Shown one piece after another: positions 23,209 to 30,445 of a stretch of 38,311 nucleotides of DNA. Position 1 is the first letter of the stretch. Each line of letters starts with the position of its first letter. The notes below the pieces were generated by a model. That model was not told the origin of the DNA. It did not search any database and saw only the letters and a list, made by a program, of their open reading frames with translations. The stretch is from positions 1 through 38,311 of the forward strand of contig JAMQPK010000175.1 of the NCBI GenBank assembly GCA_023717525.1. The letters are read 5' to 3'. The stretch is from Vicinamibacterales bacterium (GTDB lineage: Bacteria > Acidobacteriota > Vicinamibacteria > Vicinamibacterales > JAMQPK01). The position numbers and the translations under genes are program-made.

Positions 23209-23249
23209 CTAACCAGGTTGCTTAACCAACTTGCTCTTCACCTGGTTAG
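23209..23249. promoter_or_regulatory. Inverted and direct repeats before the sigma-factor operon
   Basis: CTAACCAGGT (23209-23218) and ACCTGGTTAG (23240-23249) form a perfect 10-bp inverted repeat with a 21-bp gap. Inside, AACCAGGTTGCTT and AACCAACTTGCTC (23211-23223, 23224-23236) form a direct repeat with 3 mismatches. On the minus strand CGTCTAA (23252-23246) resembles an ECF -10 box, but I see no matching -35. The element lies 24-64 bp before the operon's first ATG and is a likely operator. Confidence 0.5.
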
Positions 23250-23365
23250 ACGGGTTCGGGGGCGCAGCGTAAACGGGGTCTAACTAGCAGAAGGAAAGGG
23301 GTTACACTTATCGTCTGCGCAACCCCCGACAGGCAACCCTGGCAGTCTGGGCCTTCCTGGCACTG

Positions 23366-24490
23366 GTGAATCTGGGAGCCGGTGTCGTCATCGCTACGTG
23401 GCCGCAGCGCCAGACCGATTTGCTGACCGTCCGTTCGTGGGGCAGCGAATGGCTGTTTCACGACGCCAACATTTACGAAAGCTACGACGACCTCCCGGAC
23501 TACCCGCCGCACGCCATCATCTTTCTCTCGCCGCTCGCGGCCTTGCCGGCTGGGTGGGCCATCGCCTTGTGGGCGGCACTGAGTCTGGCTCTCGCGCCTC
23601 TCGCGGCATGGCTCGCCATCCGAGTGGCGCGGCCGCAGATCGCCTTGTCCGAGGCGCTGCTGCCGATGCTGATGTTTCTCTGCTGGGGTGGTTTCAGAAG
23701 CCTGTTGCAGTTTTCACTGCTGGCGCTGGTGTTCGGGCTTCTGTCGATGGTCCTGGCGAAGACGCGCCCCAACATCAGTGGAATCTGCCTCGGCATGTCG
23801 CTGATGAAGCCGCAGATCGCCGTACCGTTTTTCTTGTGGACGATCTTCACGCGACGATTCAGGACCGCCGCGCTGGCGCTCGCGGTCGTTGCTGGCGGAG
23901 TGCTCGTCTACTGCTTCAGTGTCAGCTATTCACCGGTGGCGTTTGTGGCGCGTTACGCCGAGATCCTCCGCATCTTCTATTCAGGTCACGCGATGATGGT
24001 CGGCCGCGCCGAGATCCGGCCGCTCGTCATGTCGCTGACGACAAGCGGTGGTCTTATCGACGCCGTTGCTGTGACTGCGGCAGGGCTGCTGCTGGTTGCG
24101 ACGTGCATCGTGGGATTCAGGGAAGGCAAGTCGGATCGCGCGCTGATGTTCGGGGCCCCGGCGATGGCCGCCATCTGGTCGCTGCTGACTTTCTATCATC
24201 TGACGTACGGATTCGTGCTGCTGCTTCCTGTAGCAACCCTTCTGATATTCCTGGACCAACCACGGACGTCGGTATTTCGGACGCGCGTCTTCTGGGCGAT
24301 GCAGCTTGGATTGATGTTCGACGTCGTGACGTTCTGGCGCTGGTTCGCACCAGCCCTGGGTCTACCTGCGGCCGCTGCCACGGCGGTCTCTCATGCCGAT
24401 CGATGGTTGATGCTGGCGCTGTTTGTTGCGATCACCCTTCTTGCCGTCCGTGGACGTTCTCCCGAATCTAGCCACGCCTGCCGCAGCTGA
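23366..24490 (+). CDS. GT87/DUF2029-like multipass membrane glycosyltransferase
   Basis: This at least 374-residue integral membrane protein has about nine hydrophobic segments. An early SWGSEWLFHDANIYES stretch, with an acidic residue in the first loop, fits polyprenyl-phosphate-mannose-dependent GT-C enzymes such as GT87. The frame is open upstream to 23288 and adds another membrane segment, so the true start may be a CTG at 23315, which sits 6 nt past a TACACT box; the GTG at 23366 is the conservative choice. The last 100 bp overlap a small gene on the other strand. Confidence 0.82.
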   Translation: MNLGAGVVIATWPQRQTDLLTVRSWGSEWLFHDANIYESYDDLPDYPPHAIIFLSPLAALPAGWAIALWAALSLALAPLAAWLAIRVARPQIALSEALLPMLMFLCWGGFRSLLQFSLLALVFGLLSMVLAKTRPNISGICLGMSLMKPQIAVPFFLWTIFTRRFRTAALALAVVAGGVLVYCFSVSYSPVAFVARYAEILRIFYSGHAMMVGRAEIRPLVMSLTTSGGLIDAVAVTAAGLLLVATCIVGFREGKSDRALMFGAPAMAAIWSLLTFYHLTYGFVLLLPVATLLIFLDQPRTSVFRTRVFWAMQLGLMFDVVTFWRWFAPALGLPAAAATAVSHADRWLMLALFVAITLLAVRGRSPESSHACRS

Positions 24491-24642
24491 CCTGCCAGAT
24501 ACGTCGGCATTGCGACTCCGAGCCAGAACCGCGCGAGACGAAAAGTCAATCGACGGAGGGGCGGTGTCGTCAGGATGACGTATGCCGCCGCGACGCCCGC
24601 CGACGCAAGCAGGAGGTTGGCTGTTGTGCGGTTGTTATCCAT
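24391..24642 (-). CDS. Small membrane-anchored protein, unknown
   Basis: This 83-residue protein has a hydrophobic segment (about 9-25, LLLASAGVAAAYVILTT) and a second amphipathic stretch near 33-52. I do not recognise it. It overlaps the 3' end of the GT87-like gene on the other strand by 100 bp, so one or the other end may be wrong. It is kept because the region 24491-24642 otherwise holds no gene and because the composition looks protein-like. It is divergent from the 24772 gene. Confidence 0.5.
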   Translation of the reverse strand: MDNNRTTANLLLASAGVAAAYVILTTPPLRRLTFRLARFWLGVAMPTYLAGQLRQAWLDSGERPRTARRVIATNSASINHRSA

Positions 24643-24720
24643 AAGGCCATCAATCCTGCGTCAAAACGCGGCGCGCGTCTGTGCGCTTGAGCACACCAGG
24701 CCATCCGGGAAATCTGCGGC

Positions 24721-24738
24721 TCGTTCAAAAGAAGACAG
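24721..24738. promoter_or_regulatory. Candidate Crp-type site A, upstream of the 24772 gene
   Basis: The 18-mer TCGTTCAAAAGAAGACAG matches sites B (27127) and C (30446): CGTTC-N6-AGACA has the five-six-five spacing of CRP sites. It shares the right half AAGACAGC with site B. Its centre is 41.5 bp before the start expected from TAAGTT at 24759-24764. Confidence 0.5.
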
Positions 24739-24758
24739 CGTAGAAGCATCCAGTCGGA

Positions 24759-24764
24759 TAAGTT
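24759..24764 (+). promoter_or_regulatory. -10 box TAAGTT for the 24772 gene
   Basis: TAAGTT ends 7 nt before the ATG at 24772, predicting transcription from about 24771 and a leaderless mRNA. It departs from TATAAT, as expected if an activator is needed. Confidence 0.4.
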
Positions 24765-24771
24765 GTTCGGT

Positions 24772-25002
24772 ATGACTCAAAACACTTCTGCGGATCTCAC
24801 AGACCTGGCTCACAGCGCTCTCAGCAGCGCTGCAGCAAAGGCGAAGGAAGGTGGCGACGCCACGGCTCAGTACATTCGATGGAATAGTACGCAAGAGATG
24901 GTGGCTGATTTCAAGCAGTTCGTGATCCGCAATCCTGGCGCCTCGGTGGTCTGCGCGGCGATGGTGGGCCTCCTGCTTGGTCGCGGGATTTCGAAGCGCT
25001 AA
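24772..25002 (+). CDS. DUF883/YqjD-like small membrane stress protein
   Basis: This 76-residue protein has an amphipathic helix (about 1-50) and a C-terminal membrane segment with GRG (VCAAMVGLLLGRGISKR), the layout of ElaB/YgaM/YqjD proteins that bind ribosomes or membranes in stationary phase. The ATG at 24772 is preferred over a TTG 9 bp upstream because of the -10 box. It starts a three-gene set with 25021 and 25244. Confidence 0.72.
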   Translation: MTQNTSADLTDLAHSALSSAAAKAKEGGDATAQYIRWNSTQEMVADFKQFVIRNPGASVVCAAMVGLLLGRGISKR

Positions 25003-25020
25003 GTGAGGGAGGCGATCATC

Positions 25021-25266
25021 ATGAGCAACTCACGAGCAATGGCTGCGTCGCTGGTTGGCGCAATACTCGGCGGTGTCGCCGGCTATCTCTTCTTCACGGA
25101 CGACGGGCGGACCCTGCGCCGAAGGATCGAGCCGGCGCTCGACGATCTCGCGCGCAATCTCGACAGTGTTCGATTGACGGTTCAGAAGGCCGGCGGAGTC
25201 GCCAGCGACGGCTGGAACATCCTGAACGAGGCGATGGGCGACAGTGAGCAACAACATGTCAAGTGA
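25021..25266 (+). CDS. YtxH-like small membrane protein
   Basis: This 81-residue protein starts at the ATG with GGGAGG 8 nt upstream. A Gly-rich membrane segment at about 5-24 (MAASLVGAILGGVAGYLFF) is followed by RTLRRRIEPALDDLARNLD and a soluble helical tail, as in YtxH proteins of general stress regulons. An in-frame GTG at 25003 is possible but has no ribosome binding site. Its 3' end overlaps the 25244 gene by 23 bp. Confidence 0.7.
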   Translation: MSNSRAMAASLVGAILGGVAGYLFFTDDGRTLRRRIEPALDDLARNLDSVRLTVQKAGGVASDGWNILNEAMGDSEQQHVK

Positions 25267-25627
25267 CCTGAGCACAACGAACCTCATCCTGGGAATCATC
25301 GCGGCCGTCAGCGTGCTCGAAGCGGTGGCGATAGCCGGGATGGGCATCGCCGGGTTTCTTGCGTTCCGCAAGGTGATGGCGTTCGCAGCCGCGCTCGAGA
25401 CCCGACAGGTGATGCCGGCGATGACGAGAGTGCACGCGATTCTCGACGACGTGAAAGACGTGACGTCGAGACTGCGCGATGAGGCCGAGCTTGTCGACCA
25501 GTCCATCCACAGGACGATTGACCGCATCGACGACACTACGGAGCGCGTGCGATTGAGCATGCGCGCCAAGATGAGCCGCGTGTTCGGATTCATCCGTGGC
25601 CTGCGCGTGGTCCTCGAACGAATGTAG
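25244..25627 (+). CDS. DUF948-like membrane protein with coiled-coil tail
   Basis: This 127-residue protein has one membrane segment (about 14-41) and a long helical cytoplasmic tail (TRVHAILDDVKDVTSRLRDEAELVDQSI), similar to DUF948 proteins found beside YtxH. The GTG at 25244 or the ATG at 25256 can serve; the first is given. With the two genes before it, it forms an envelope-stress set led by site A. Confidence 0.68.
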   Translation: MSNNMSSDLSTTNLILGIIAAVSVLEAVAIAGMGIAGFLAFRKVMAFAAALETRQVMPAMTRVHAILDDVKDVTSRLRDEAELVDQSIHRTIDRIDDTTERVRLSMRAKMSRVFGFIRGLRVVLERM

Positions 25628-25700
25628 AACCGGTTACCCTCCGCCGCCATCGCGGCTGTTGCAGTCCGAAACCGCCGGCGATAAGCTTCTCGTTGTCGTC

Positions 25701-25988
25701 ATGGATTCGGCCCCGAGCATCACGTTCCATGTCGTTGGCCCGCTGCGGGAATACTGTGCGGGCGCGACGGAGCTCTCGATCTCGGCGTGCACTGTGCGCG
25801 CCGCACTCGAGAACCTCGAGCAGAGTCAGTCCGCCTTATACCGCAATCTCTGCGACGAAACCGGCAAGGTGCGCAAGCACTTGAACGTATTCGTGAATGC
25901 GGACAACATGCGCGATCTCAACGGCGTCGATACGACGCTCACATCGGGGGACGTCGTCACGATCCTGCCCGCAGTCTCAGGAGGTTGA
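25701..25988 (+). CDS. ThiS/MoaD-family sulfur carrier-like protein
   Basis: This 95-residue ubiquitin-fold protein ends in VSGG, the Gly-Gly tail that is adenylated and thiocarboxylated in ThiS and MoaD. TILPAVSGG and FVNADNMRDLNGVDTTLTSGD match the family. The Shine-Dalgarno sequence of the next gene (AGGAGG) spans its last codons, and the propeller gene starts 3 bp after its stop. No molybdopterin synthase or thiazole genes are seen, so it may serve a different path with the propeller protein. Confidence 0.87.
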   Translation: MDSAPSITFHVVGPLREYCAGATELSISACTVRAALENLEQSQSALYRNLCDETGKVRKHLNVFVNADNMRDLNGVDTTLTSGDVVTILPAVSGG

Positions 25989-25990
25989 AG

Positions 25991-27103
25991 TTGGCCGATC
26001 GAGTCATTCTCACCATTGGCACGAAGAAGGGTGTGTTCGTCGCCGAGGCCGCAAAGCCGCGGCGCAGCTTTGCGCTGCGAGGCCCGTTTGGCCCTGGCGT
26101 TCCCGTGTACGCGACGTTGATCGATACGCGGGGGACGCCTCACTTGTATGCGTCGAGCTGCAATCCGTTCTTCGGCATGAAGGTGTTGCGTTCGACGGAC
26201 ATGGGGAAGAGCTTCAAGGAGACGAAGTCTGCGCCGGCGTTTCCCAAGGATGACGGGCGCGCGCTGGCCAACATCTGGTCCCTCGAGCCGGGCGGCGGCA
26301 AGAAGGAGCTGTTGTGTGGCGTGGAGCCGGCGTCCCTCTTCAAGAGCCGCGACGGCGGCGATTCCTGGGAGATGGTGAACGGCATCAACAATCACGAGCA
26401 CGCGCGGAAGTGGAACCCAGGCAACGGCGGGCTCTGCATGCACACGATCATTCGCGACGGCAATCGCGTGCACCTCGGCATCTCGACGGGCGGCCACTAT
26501 CTCAGCGAAGACGGCGGCGATACGTTCACGGCCTCGAACAAAGGTGTTGGTGCGGGTTTCGCTCCTGATCCCTATCCAGAGTTCGGCCAGTGCGTGCACA
26601 AGATCGTTCGGCACGATGACGCGCCGGGCCGGATGTACATGCAGAACCACGGCGGATGGGCGGAATGGACGGGGCCTGGCGGGCCGCGGCCGGATATCGG
26701 CGTGCTGCGCAGCGACGACTACGGCCACACGTGGCGCTCAATCGCCAAAGGACTGCCTTCGGACTTCGGGTTTCCCATTCTTGTTCACCCGAACGATCCC
26801 GATACGGTGTACGTCATGCCCCTGGAGCCATCGACGCGCACATGTCCAGGCGGCGTGCCCGCGGTGTGGCGCAGCGAGAATGGCGGCGACTCCTGGAGCC
26901 GGCTCACGCGGGGCCTGCCGAAGAAGGAGAGCTACTTCACGGTTCTGCGCGACGCGATGGACATCGATGAGCTCAAGACCCCCGCGCTCTATTTCGGGAC
27001 GACGACCGGTCAGCTCTGGATCGGCAGGGAAGGCGGCGAGAAGTGGGAGTGCCTGTTCGATGCGCTGCCACCTATTCACAACGTGAAGGTTGCCGTCGTC
27101 TGA
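25991..27103 (+). CDS. BNR/WD40-like beta-propeller protein (exo-alpha-sialidase-like), cytoplasmic
   Basis: This 370-residue protein has BNR or Asp-box-like repeats such as SRDGGDSWEMV, SEDGGDTFTA, SDDYGHTWRS and SENGGDSWSRL. It has no signal peptide and starts ADRVILTIGTKKGVF at a TTG with AGGAGG 6 nt upstream. Similar proteins are annotated as sialidase-like or photosystem-stability-like; catalytic residues of true sialidases are not evident. The tight pairing with a MoaD-like protein is the main clue. Confidence 0.87.
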   Translation: MADRVILTIGTKKGVFVAEAAKPRRSFALRGPFGPGVPVYATLIDTRGTPHLYASSCNPFFGMKVLRSTDMGKSFKETKSAPAFPKDDGRALANIWSLEPGGGKKELLCGVEPASLFKSRDGGDSWEMVNGINNHEHARKWNPGNGGLCMHTIIRDGNRVHLGISTGGHYLSEDGGDTFTASNKGVGAGFAPDPYPEFGQCVHKIVRHDDAPGRMYMQNHGGWAEWTGPGGPRPDIGVLRSDDYGHTWRSIAKGLPSDFGFPILVHPNDPDTVYVMPLEPSTRTCPGGVPAVWRSENGGDSWSRLTRGLPKKESYFTVLRDAMDIDELKTPALYFGTTTGQLWIGREGGEKWECLFDALPPIHNVKVAVV

Positions 27104-27126
27104 GTCGTCCTGGGCGGCAACAACAC

Positions 27127-27144
27127 CTGTTCACTTTAAGACAG
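27127..27144. promoter_or_regulatory. Candidate Crp-type site B, upstream of the Kai cluster
   Basis: CTGTTCACTTTAAGACAG has the CTGT-N10-ACAG frame of sites A and C and the five-six-five CRP spacing (TGTTC-N6-AGACA). Its centre (27135.5) is 41.5 bp before the start expected from TAAGCT at 27165-27170, the usual place for an activator touching RNA polymerase. Confidence 0.55.
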
Positions 27145-27164
27145 CCTGCACCAGCCAGCACAAG

Positions 27165-27170
27165 TAAGCT
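27165..27170 (+). promoter_or_regulatory. -10 box TAAGCT for the Kai cluster
   Basis: TAAGCT puts transcription start near 27177, about 6 nt before the GTG at 27183. The poor match to TATAAT fits an activator-dependent promoter. Confidence 0.4.
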
Positions 27171-27182
27171 CGTTAGAGACTT

Positions 27183-27359
27183 GTGCCTGATCGCACAGAA
27201 CTCAATCGGCTCGTCCTGCAGATCGCGCGCGATTTGTGCGCCCAGGACAACCTGCGGACGCTCTTGGTTGCCGCCGATGCCAGCCTCGTTGATCACCGGC
27301 GAGAACTCCGAACCGTGAAGGCCCGTATCAAGCGTGCCTCGATGAAGCCACCCAAATGA
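27183..27359 (+). CDS. 58-residue protein translationally coupled to kaiC, unknown
   Basis: A GTG-started frame runs for 58 codons; its TGA overlaps the kaiC ATG in an ATGA. The product is helical and highly charged: MPDRTELNRLVLQIARDL, LRTLLVAADASL and a basic RRELRTVKARIKRAS end. No KaiA is encoded here, so it could be a small regulator of KaiC, but that is only inferred from position. An in-frame stop at 27174-27176 limits the frame upstream. It is short and easily missed. Confidence 0.6.
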   Translation: MPDRTELNRLVLQIARDLCAQDNLRTLLVAADASLVDHRRELRTVKARIKRASMKPPK

Positions 27360-29104
27360 AAAAAGCCAGACAACCCAACTCTAAAACGCTGCAGAAAGCG
27401 CTCACCGGAATCCAGGGTTTGGACGAAATCACGGGGGGAGGGTTGCCAAGCGGGCGTCCCACTCTTGTCAGCGGCGGCGCGGGTTCCGGAAAGACGATGT
27501 TCGGCCTGGAGTTCCTGGTTCGGGGCGCGACCCAATACGGCGAACACGGCGTGTTCATGTCGTTTGAGGAAACGATTCCGGACCTCACCAAGAACGCCGC
27601 GTCGCTGGGTTTCGATCTGAACGAGCTGGTGGCGGACAAGAAGCTGTTCCTGGACCATGTGCATATCTCGCGAAGCGAGATTGCGGAGACCGGGGAGTAC
27701 GACCTCGATGGCCTCTTCATTCGCATTGCCGACGCCGTCCAGAGGGTCGGGGCGAAGCGAGTCGTGCTGGACACGATTGAAGCGCTTTTCGCCGAGTTGC
27801 CCAACCCGGGTATCCTGCGCGCCGAAATCCGCCGCCTGTTCGGCTGGCTCAAGGAAAAAGGGCTGACCACGGTCATCACTGCCGAGCGGGACCGGCCCGA
27901 CAAGCTGACGCGGCACGGCATCGAGGAGTTCGTTTCAGACTGCGTGATCCTGCTGGACCATCGCATCCTCGAGGAGATCTCGACCCGGCGCCTGCGCATC
28001 GTCAAATACCGGGGATCGACCCACGGCACGAATGAGTACCCGTTCCTCATCGATGAACAGGGCATTTCGGTTCTGCCGATCTCCTCACTCGGACTAGACC
28101 ACCCGGCGCCCGCCATACGCATCTCGACCGGCATTGCCCGGTTGGATGGCATGTTGGGCGGCAAGGGCTTTTATCGCGGGAGCAGCATTCTGCTGTCGGG
28201 CACCTCGGGAGCCGGCAAAACCAGCGTGGCGGCGCATTTCGTCGACGCGGCCTGCCGCCGCGGCGAGCGCTGCCTGTATTTCGCCTTTGAGGAATCACCC
28301 CGGCAGATCGTGCGCAACATGCGTTCGATCGGCATCGACCTCGAGCCATGGGTTGGCAAGGGCCTGCTGCAATTCCAGGCCGCGCGTCCCACCTACGGGG
28401 GGATCGAACAGCACCTCCTGGTGACCCACAAGTGTGTCTCCAGCTTCAAGCCCAGCGTCGTGGTGGTCGATCCGATCACCAATCTGCTGATGGTCAGCAC
28501 CCTTCACGAAGTGCGGTCGATGCTGACGCGCATGGTCGATTTTCTGAAGACCCAGCAGATCACGGCGATCTTCACCAGTTTGACGGCGGGCAGCGGCTCG
28601 CTGGAAGCCAGCGAAGCCGACGTCTCCTCCCTCATGGACTCCTGGCTCCAGCTGAAAAGCATTGAGGTTGGAGGGGAGCTGAACCGCGCGCTCTACGTGC
28701 TGAAGTCACGAGGCATGGAGCACTCCAACCAGATTCGCGAATTCCTGCTGACCAACGACGGCCTTAGGTTGCTGGACGTGTACCTCGGACCCGAGGGCGT
28801 GCTGACGGGTGCCGCGCGGGTGTCGCAGGAAGGGCGCGAGAAGGCCGCCGGCACGTTCCGTCGGCAACAGATGGAGGGCCGCGGGCGCGAGCTGGACCGC
28901 AAGCGCCAGATTTTCGAGGCCCGCATGGTCGCGCTCAGGGCGGAGTTTGAAGTGGAGGAAGAAACCATTCAACAGAGCATCTCCGAATCGAAATTGCTCG
29001 ACGAGGAACTCTTGCAGGATCGCGGACAGATGGTGCGCAGCAGGGAAGCCGATGCCTCCGCCTACACGAAAGAGGGGAGTGCGCCAGTCGCGCGAAGACG
29101 CTGA
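27356..29104 (+). CDS. kaiC: KaiC-like circadian clock ATPase with C-terminal coiled coil
   Basis: This 582-residue protein has two RecA-type domains. CI has Walker A GGAGSGKT (40-47) and catalytic Glu71-Glu72 (MSFEE); CII has Walker A GTSGAGKT (282-289) and Glu312-Glu313 (FAFEE). The phosphosites of cyanobacterial KaiC (Ser431, Thr432) align by eye with Ser424-Ser425 in ADVSSLMD. After the usual end near residue 505, an extra charged helical tail (about 505-570) replaces the KaiA-binding tail. The stop overlaps kaiB1 (TGATG). The absence of KaiA suggests an hourglass or KaiA-independent timer. Confidence 0.94.
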   Translation: MKKARQPNSKTLQKALTGIQGLDEITGGGLPSGRPTLVSGGAGSGKTMFGLEFLVRGATQYGEHGVFMSFEETIPDLTKNAASLGFDLNELVADKKLFLDHVHISRSEIAETGEYDLDGLFIRIADAVQRVGAKRVVLDTIEALFAELPNPGILRAEIRRLFGWLKEKGLTTVITAERDRPDKLTRHGIEEFVSDCVILLDHRILEEISTRRLRIVKYRGSTHGTNEYPFLIDEQGISVLPISSLGLDHPAPAIRISTGIARLDGMLGGKGFYRGSSILLSGTSGAGKTSVAAHFVDAACRRGERCLYFAFEESPRQIVRNMRSIGIDLEPWVGKGLLQFQAARPTYGGIEQHLLVTHKCVSSFKPSVVVVDPITNLLMVSTLHEVRSMLTRMVDFLKTQQITAIFTSLTAGSGSLEASEADVSSLMDSWLQLKSIEVGGELNRALYVLKSRGMEHSNQIREFLLTNDGLRLLDVYLGPEGVLTGAARVSQEGREKAAGTFRRQQMEGRGRELDRKRQIFEARMVALRAEFEVEEETIQQSISESKLLDEELLQDRGQMVRSREADASAYTKEGSAPVARRR

Positions 29105-29454
29105 TGCCGAAAGCCAAGACACCAACCCGGCTGCGGCCGCGCAAGCTGAAAGCTGTCACGTCGAAGCCCAAAAACCCCGATGTGTGGAAGCTGCGGCTCT
29201 TCGTGGCGGGCCAGACGTCCAAATCGATTCGCGCCTTTGCCAACCTCAAGGTGCTGTGTGAAGAGCATTTGAAGGGCCGCTATCAGATCGAGGTGATCGA
29301 CTTGTTGGAGAATCCGCACTTGGCGCGCGGCAACCAGATCGTGGCGCTACCGGCCCTGGTCGTCAACCTTCCGCAACCTGTCCGGCAGATCATCGGAGAC
29401 CTGTCCGACACCGATCGAGTGTTGGTGGGCATGGCTCTGCAAAAAATCATATGA
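29104..29454 (+). CDS. kaiB: KaiB-like protein 1
   Basis: This 116-residue protein has a KaiB domain (LRLFVAGQTSKSIRAFANLK, then YQIEVIDLLENPHLARGNQIVALPALV and VRQIIGDLSDTDRVLVGM) preceded by a basic 27-residue extension not present in cyanobacterial KaiB. KaiB binds the CI ring of KaiC after switching to a thioredoxin-like fold. The ATG overlaps the kaiC stop by one base, and the end overlaps kaiB2 by 4 bp. Confidence 0.93.
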   Translation: MPKAKTPTRLRPRKLKAVTSKPKNPDVWKLRLFVAGQTSKSIRAFANLKVLCEEHLKGRYQIEVIDLLENPHLARGNQIVALPALVVNLPQPVRQIIGDLSDTDRVLVGMALQKII

Positions 29455-29753
29455 AGAAACCCAGAAAGCACCCGGCGACATTCGTCCTGCGTTTATACAT
29501 CAGCGACTCCACGGTGAAGTCGGAGCGCGCGGTGGTCAATCTCAAGCGGGTGTGCGAGGAGCACCTGAACGGCCGGTATCACCTGGAAGTGATCGACATT
29601 CACAAACAAGCGAATCTTGCGAGAGACGAGCAGATTGTGGCGGTGCCGACGCTCATCAAACAGCTCCCGCTCCCACTGCGAAGGCTCGTTGGCGACATGT
29701 CGGACCTGAACAAAGTGCTCTTTGGACTCGACCTCAGAATGCAGGAGCAATAA
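29451..29753 (+). CDS. kaiB: KaiB-like protein 2
   Basis: This 100-residue protein is a second KaiB domain (FVLRLYISDSTVKSERAVVNLK, YHLEVIDIHKQANLARDEQIVAVPTLI, LRRLVGDMSDLNKVLFGLDL). It differs clearly from KaiB1, with SDST in place of AGQT, so the pair is not a recent duplicate. Each could bind KaiC under different conditions. ATGA overlap with kaiB1; the Crp/Fnr gene abuts its TAA. Confidence 0.93.
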   Translation: MKKPRKHPATFVLRLYISDSTVKSERAVVNLKRVCEEHLNGRYHLEVIDIHKQANLARDEQIVAVPTLIKQLPLPLRRLVGDMSDLNKVLFGLDLRMQEQ

Positions 29754-30431
29754 GTGCCGAGAGTTGGAGCTGGCGCGGTTCAGATCGTCGCACCGAGCGA
29801 TTGGGGAACCTTCCTGGCCGCAATCTCCAAGGGAAAAACCCTTCTGGAATGCGGCGCGAACGACGCGATCTTCACGCAAGGGGAGCCTGCCGATTCGTTG
29901 CACTTTATCCTGCGAGGCAAGGTAAAGCTTGCGGTGGCATCCCCGGACGGCAAAGAAGCGATTGTCGCCACCTTAGGTTCCGGGGAGTTCTTCGGTGAAG
30001 GATGCCTTGCCGGTCAGCCGCTGCGCATGGCCACCGCTATTTCGGTGGGAGCCAGCACTCTTGTGAAGGTTGACGCGCCGATGATGGCGCGCATGATCCA
30101 CGAAGAGCCGGGCCTGGCGGAAATGTTCATCGCGCACTTGCTTTCCCGCATCATCCGCTACGAAGCGGATCTCGTCGACCAGATGTTCAACTCCAGCGAG
30201 CAGCGTCTGGCTCGGATTCTCCTGCTGCTGTCCCATTTCGGCAAGGAGAGCAAGAGCGAACCCGTCGTTCGCGGGATCAGTCAGGAACACCTGGCGCAAA
30301 TGGTCGGCACAACCCGATCGCGGATCAATCTCTTCATGAACAGGTTCAGGAAGCTTGGCTTCGTCACCTACAGCAATGATGCAGGGTTGATCGTCCATCG
30401 CGGCCTCCTCAGTGTCGTCCGGCGCGGCTAG
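29754..30431 (+). CDS. Crp/Fnr-family transcriptional regulator of the Kai cluster
   Basis: This 225-residue protein has a cyclic-nucleotide-type beta-roll (about 20-115) with Glu82 and Arg91 where CRP contacts cAMP, a long dimer helix and a winged-helix DNA-binding domain (about 170-220). By eye, CRP Arg180 is kept as Arg188, but Glu181 is Ser189 and Arg185 is Leu193, so a site other than TGTGA is expected. Sites B and C, with TGTTC, fit that. No FNR-type Cys cluster is seen. The GTG directly follows the kaiB2 TAA. Confidence 0.92.
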   Translation: MPRVGAGAVQIVAPSDWGTFLAAISKGKTLLECGANDAIFTQGEPADSLHFILRGKVKLAVASPDGKEAIVATLGSGEFFGEGCLAGQPLRMATAISVGASTLVKVDAPMMARMIHEEPGLAEMFIAHLLSRIIRYEADLVDQMFNSSEQRLARILLLLSHFGKESKSEPVVRGISQEHLAQMVGTTRSRINLFMNRFRKLGFVTYSNDAGLIVHRGLLSVVRRG

Positions 30432-30445
30432 GGTGCATGCACTGG

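Noticed and set aside
25991..27103. True sialidase
   Set aside because: Asp-box-like repeats are present, but I cannot find the Arg triad and Tyr/Glu nucleophile pattern, and there is no export signal.
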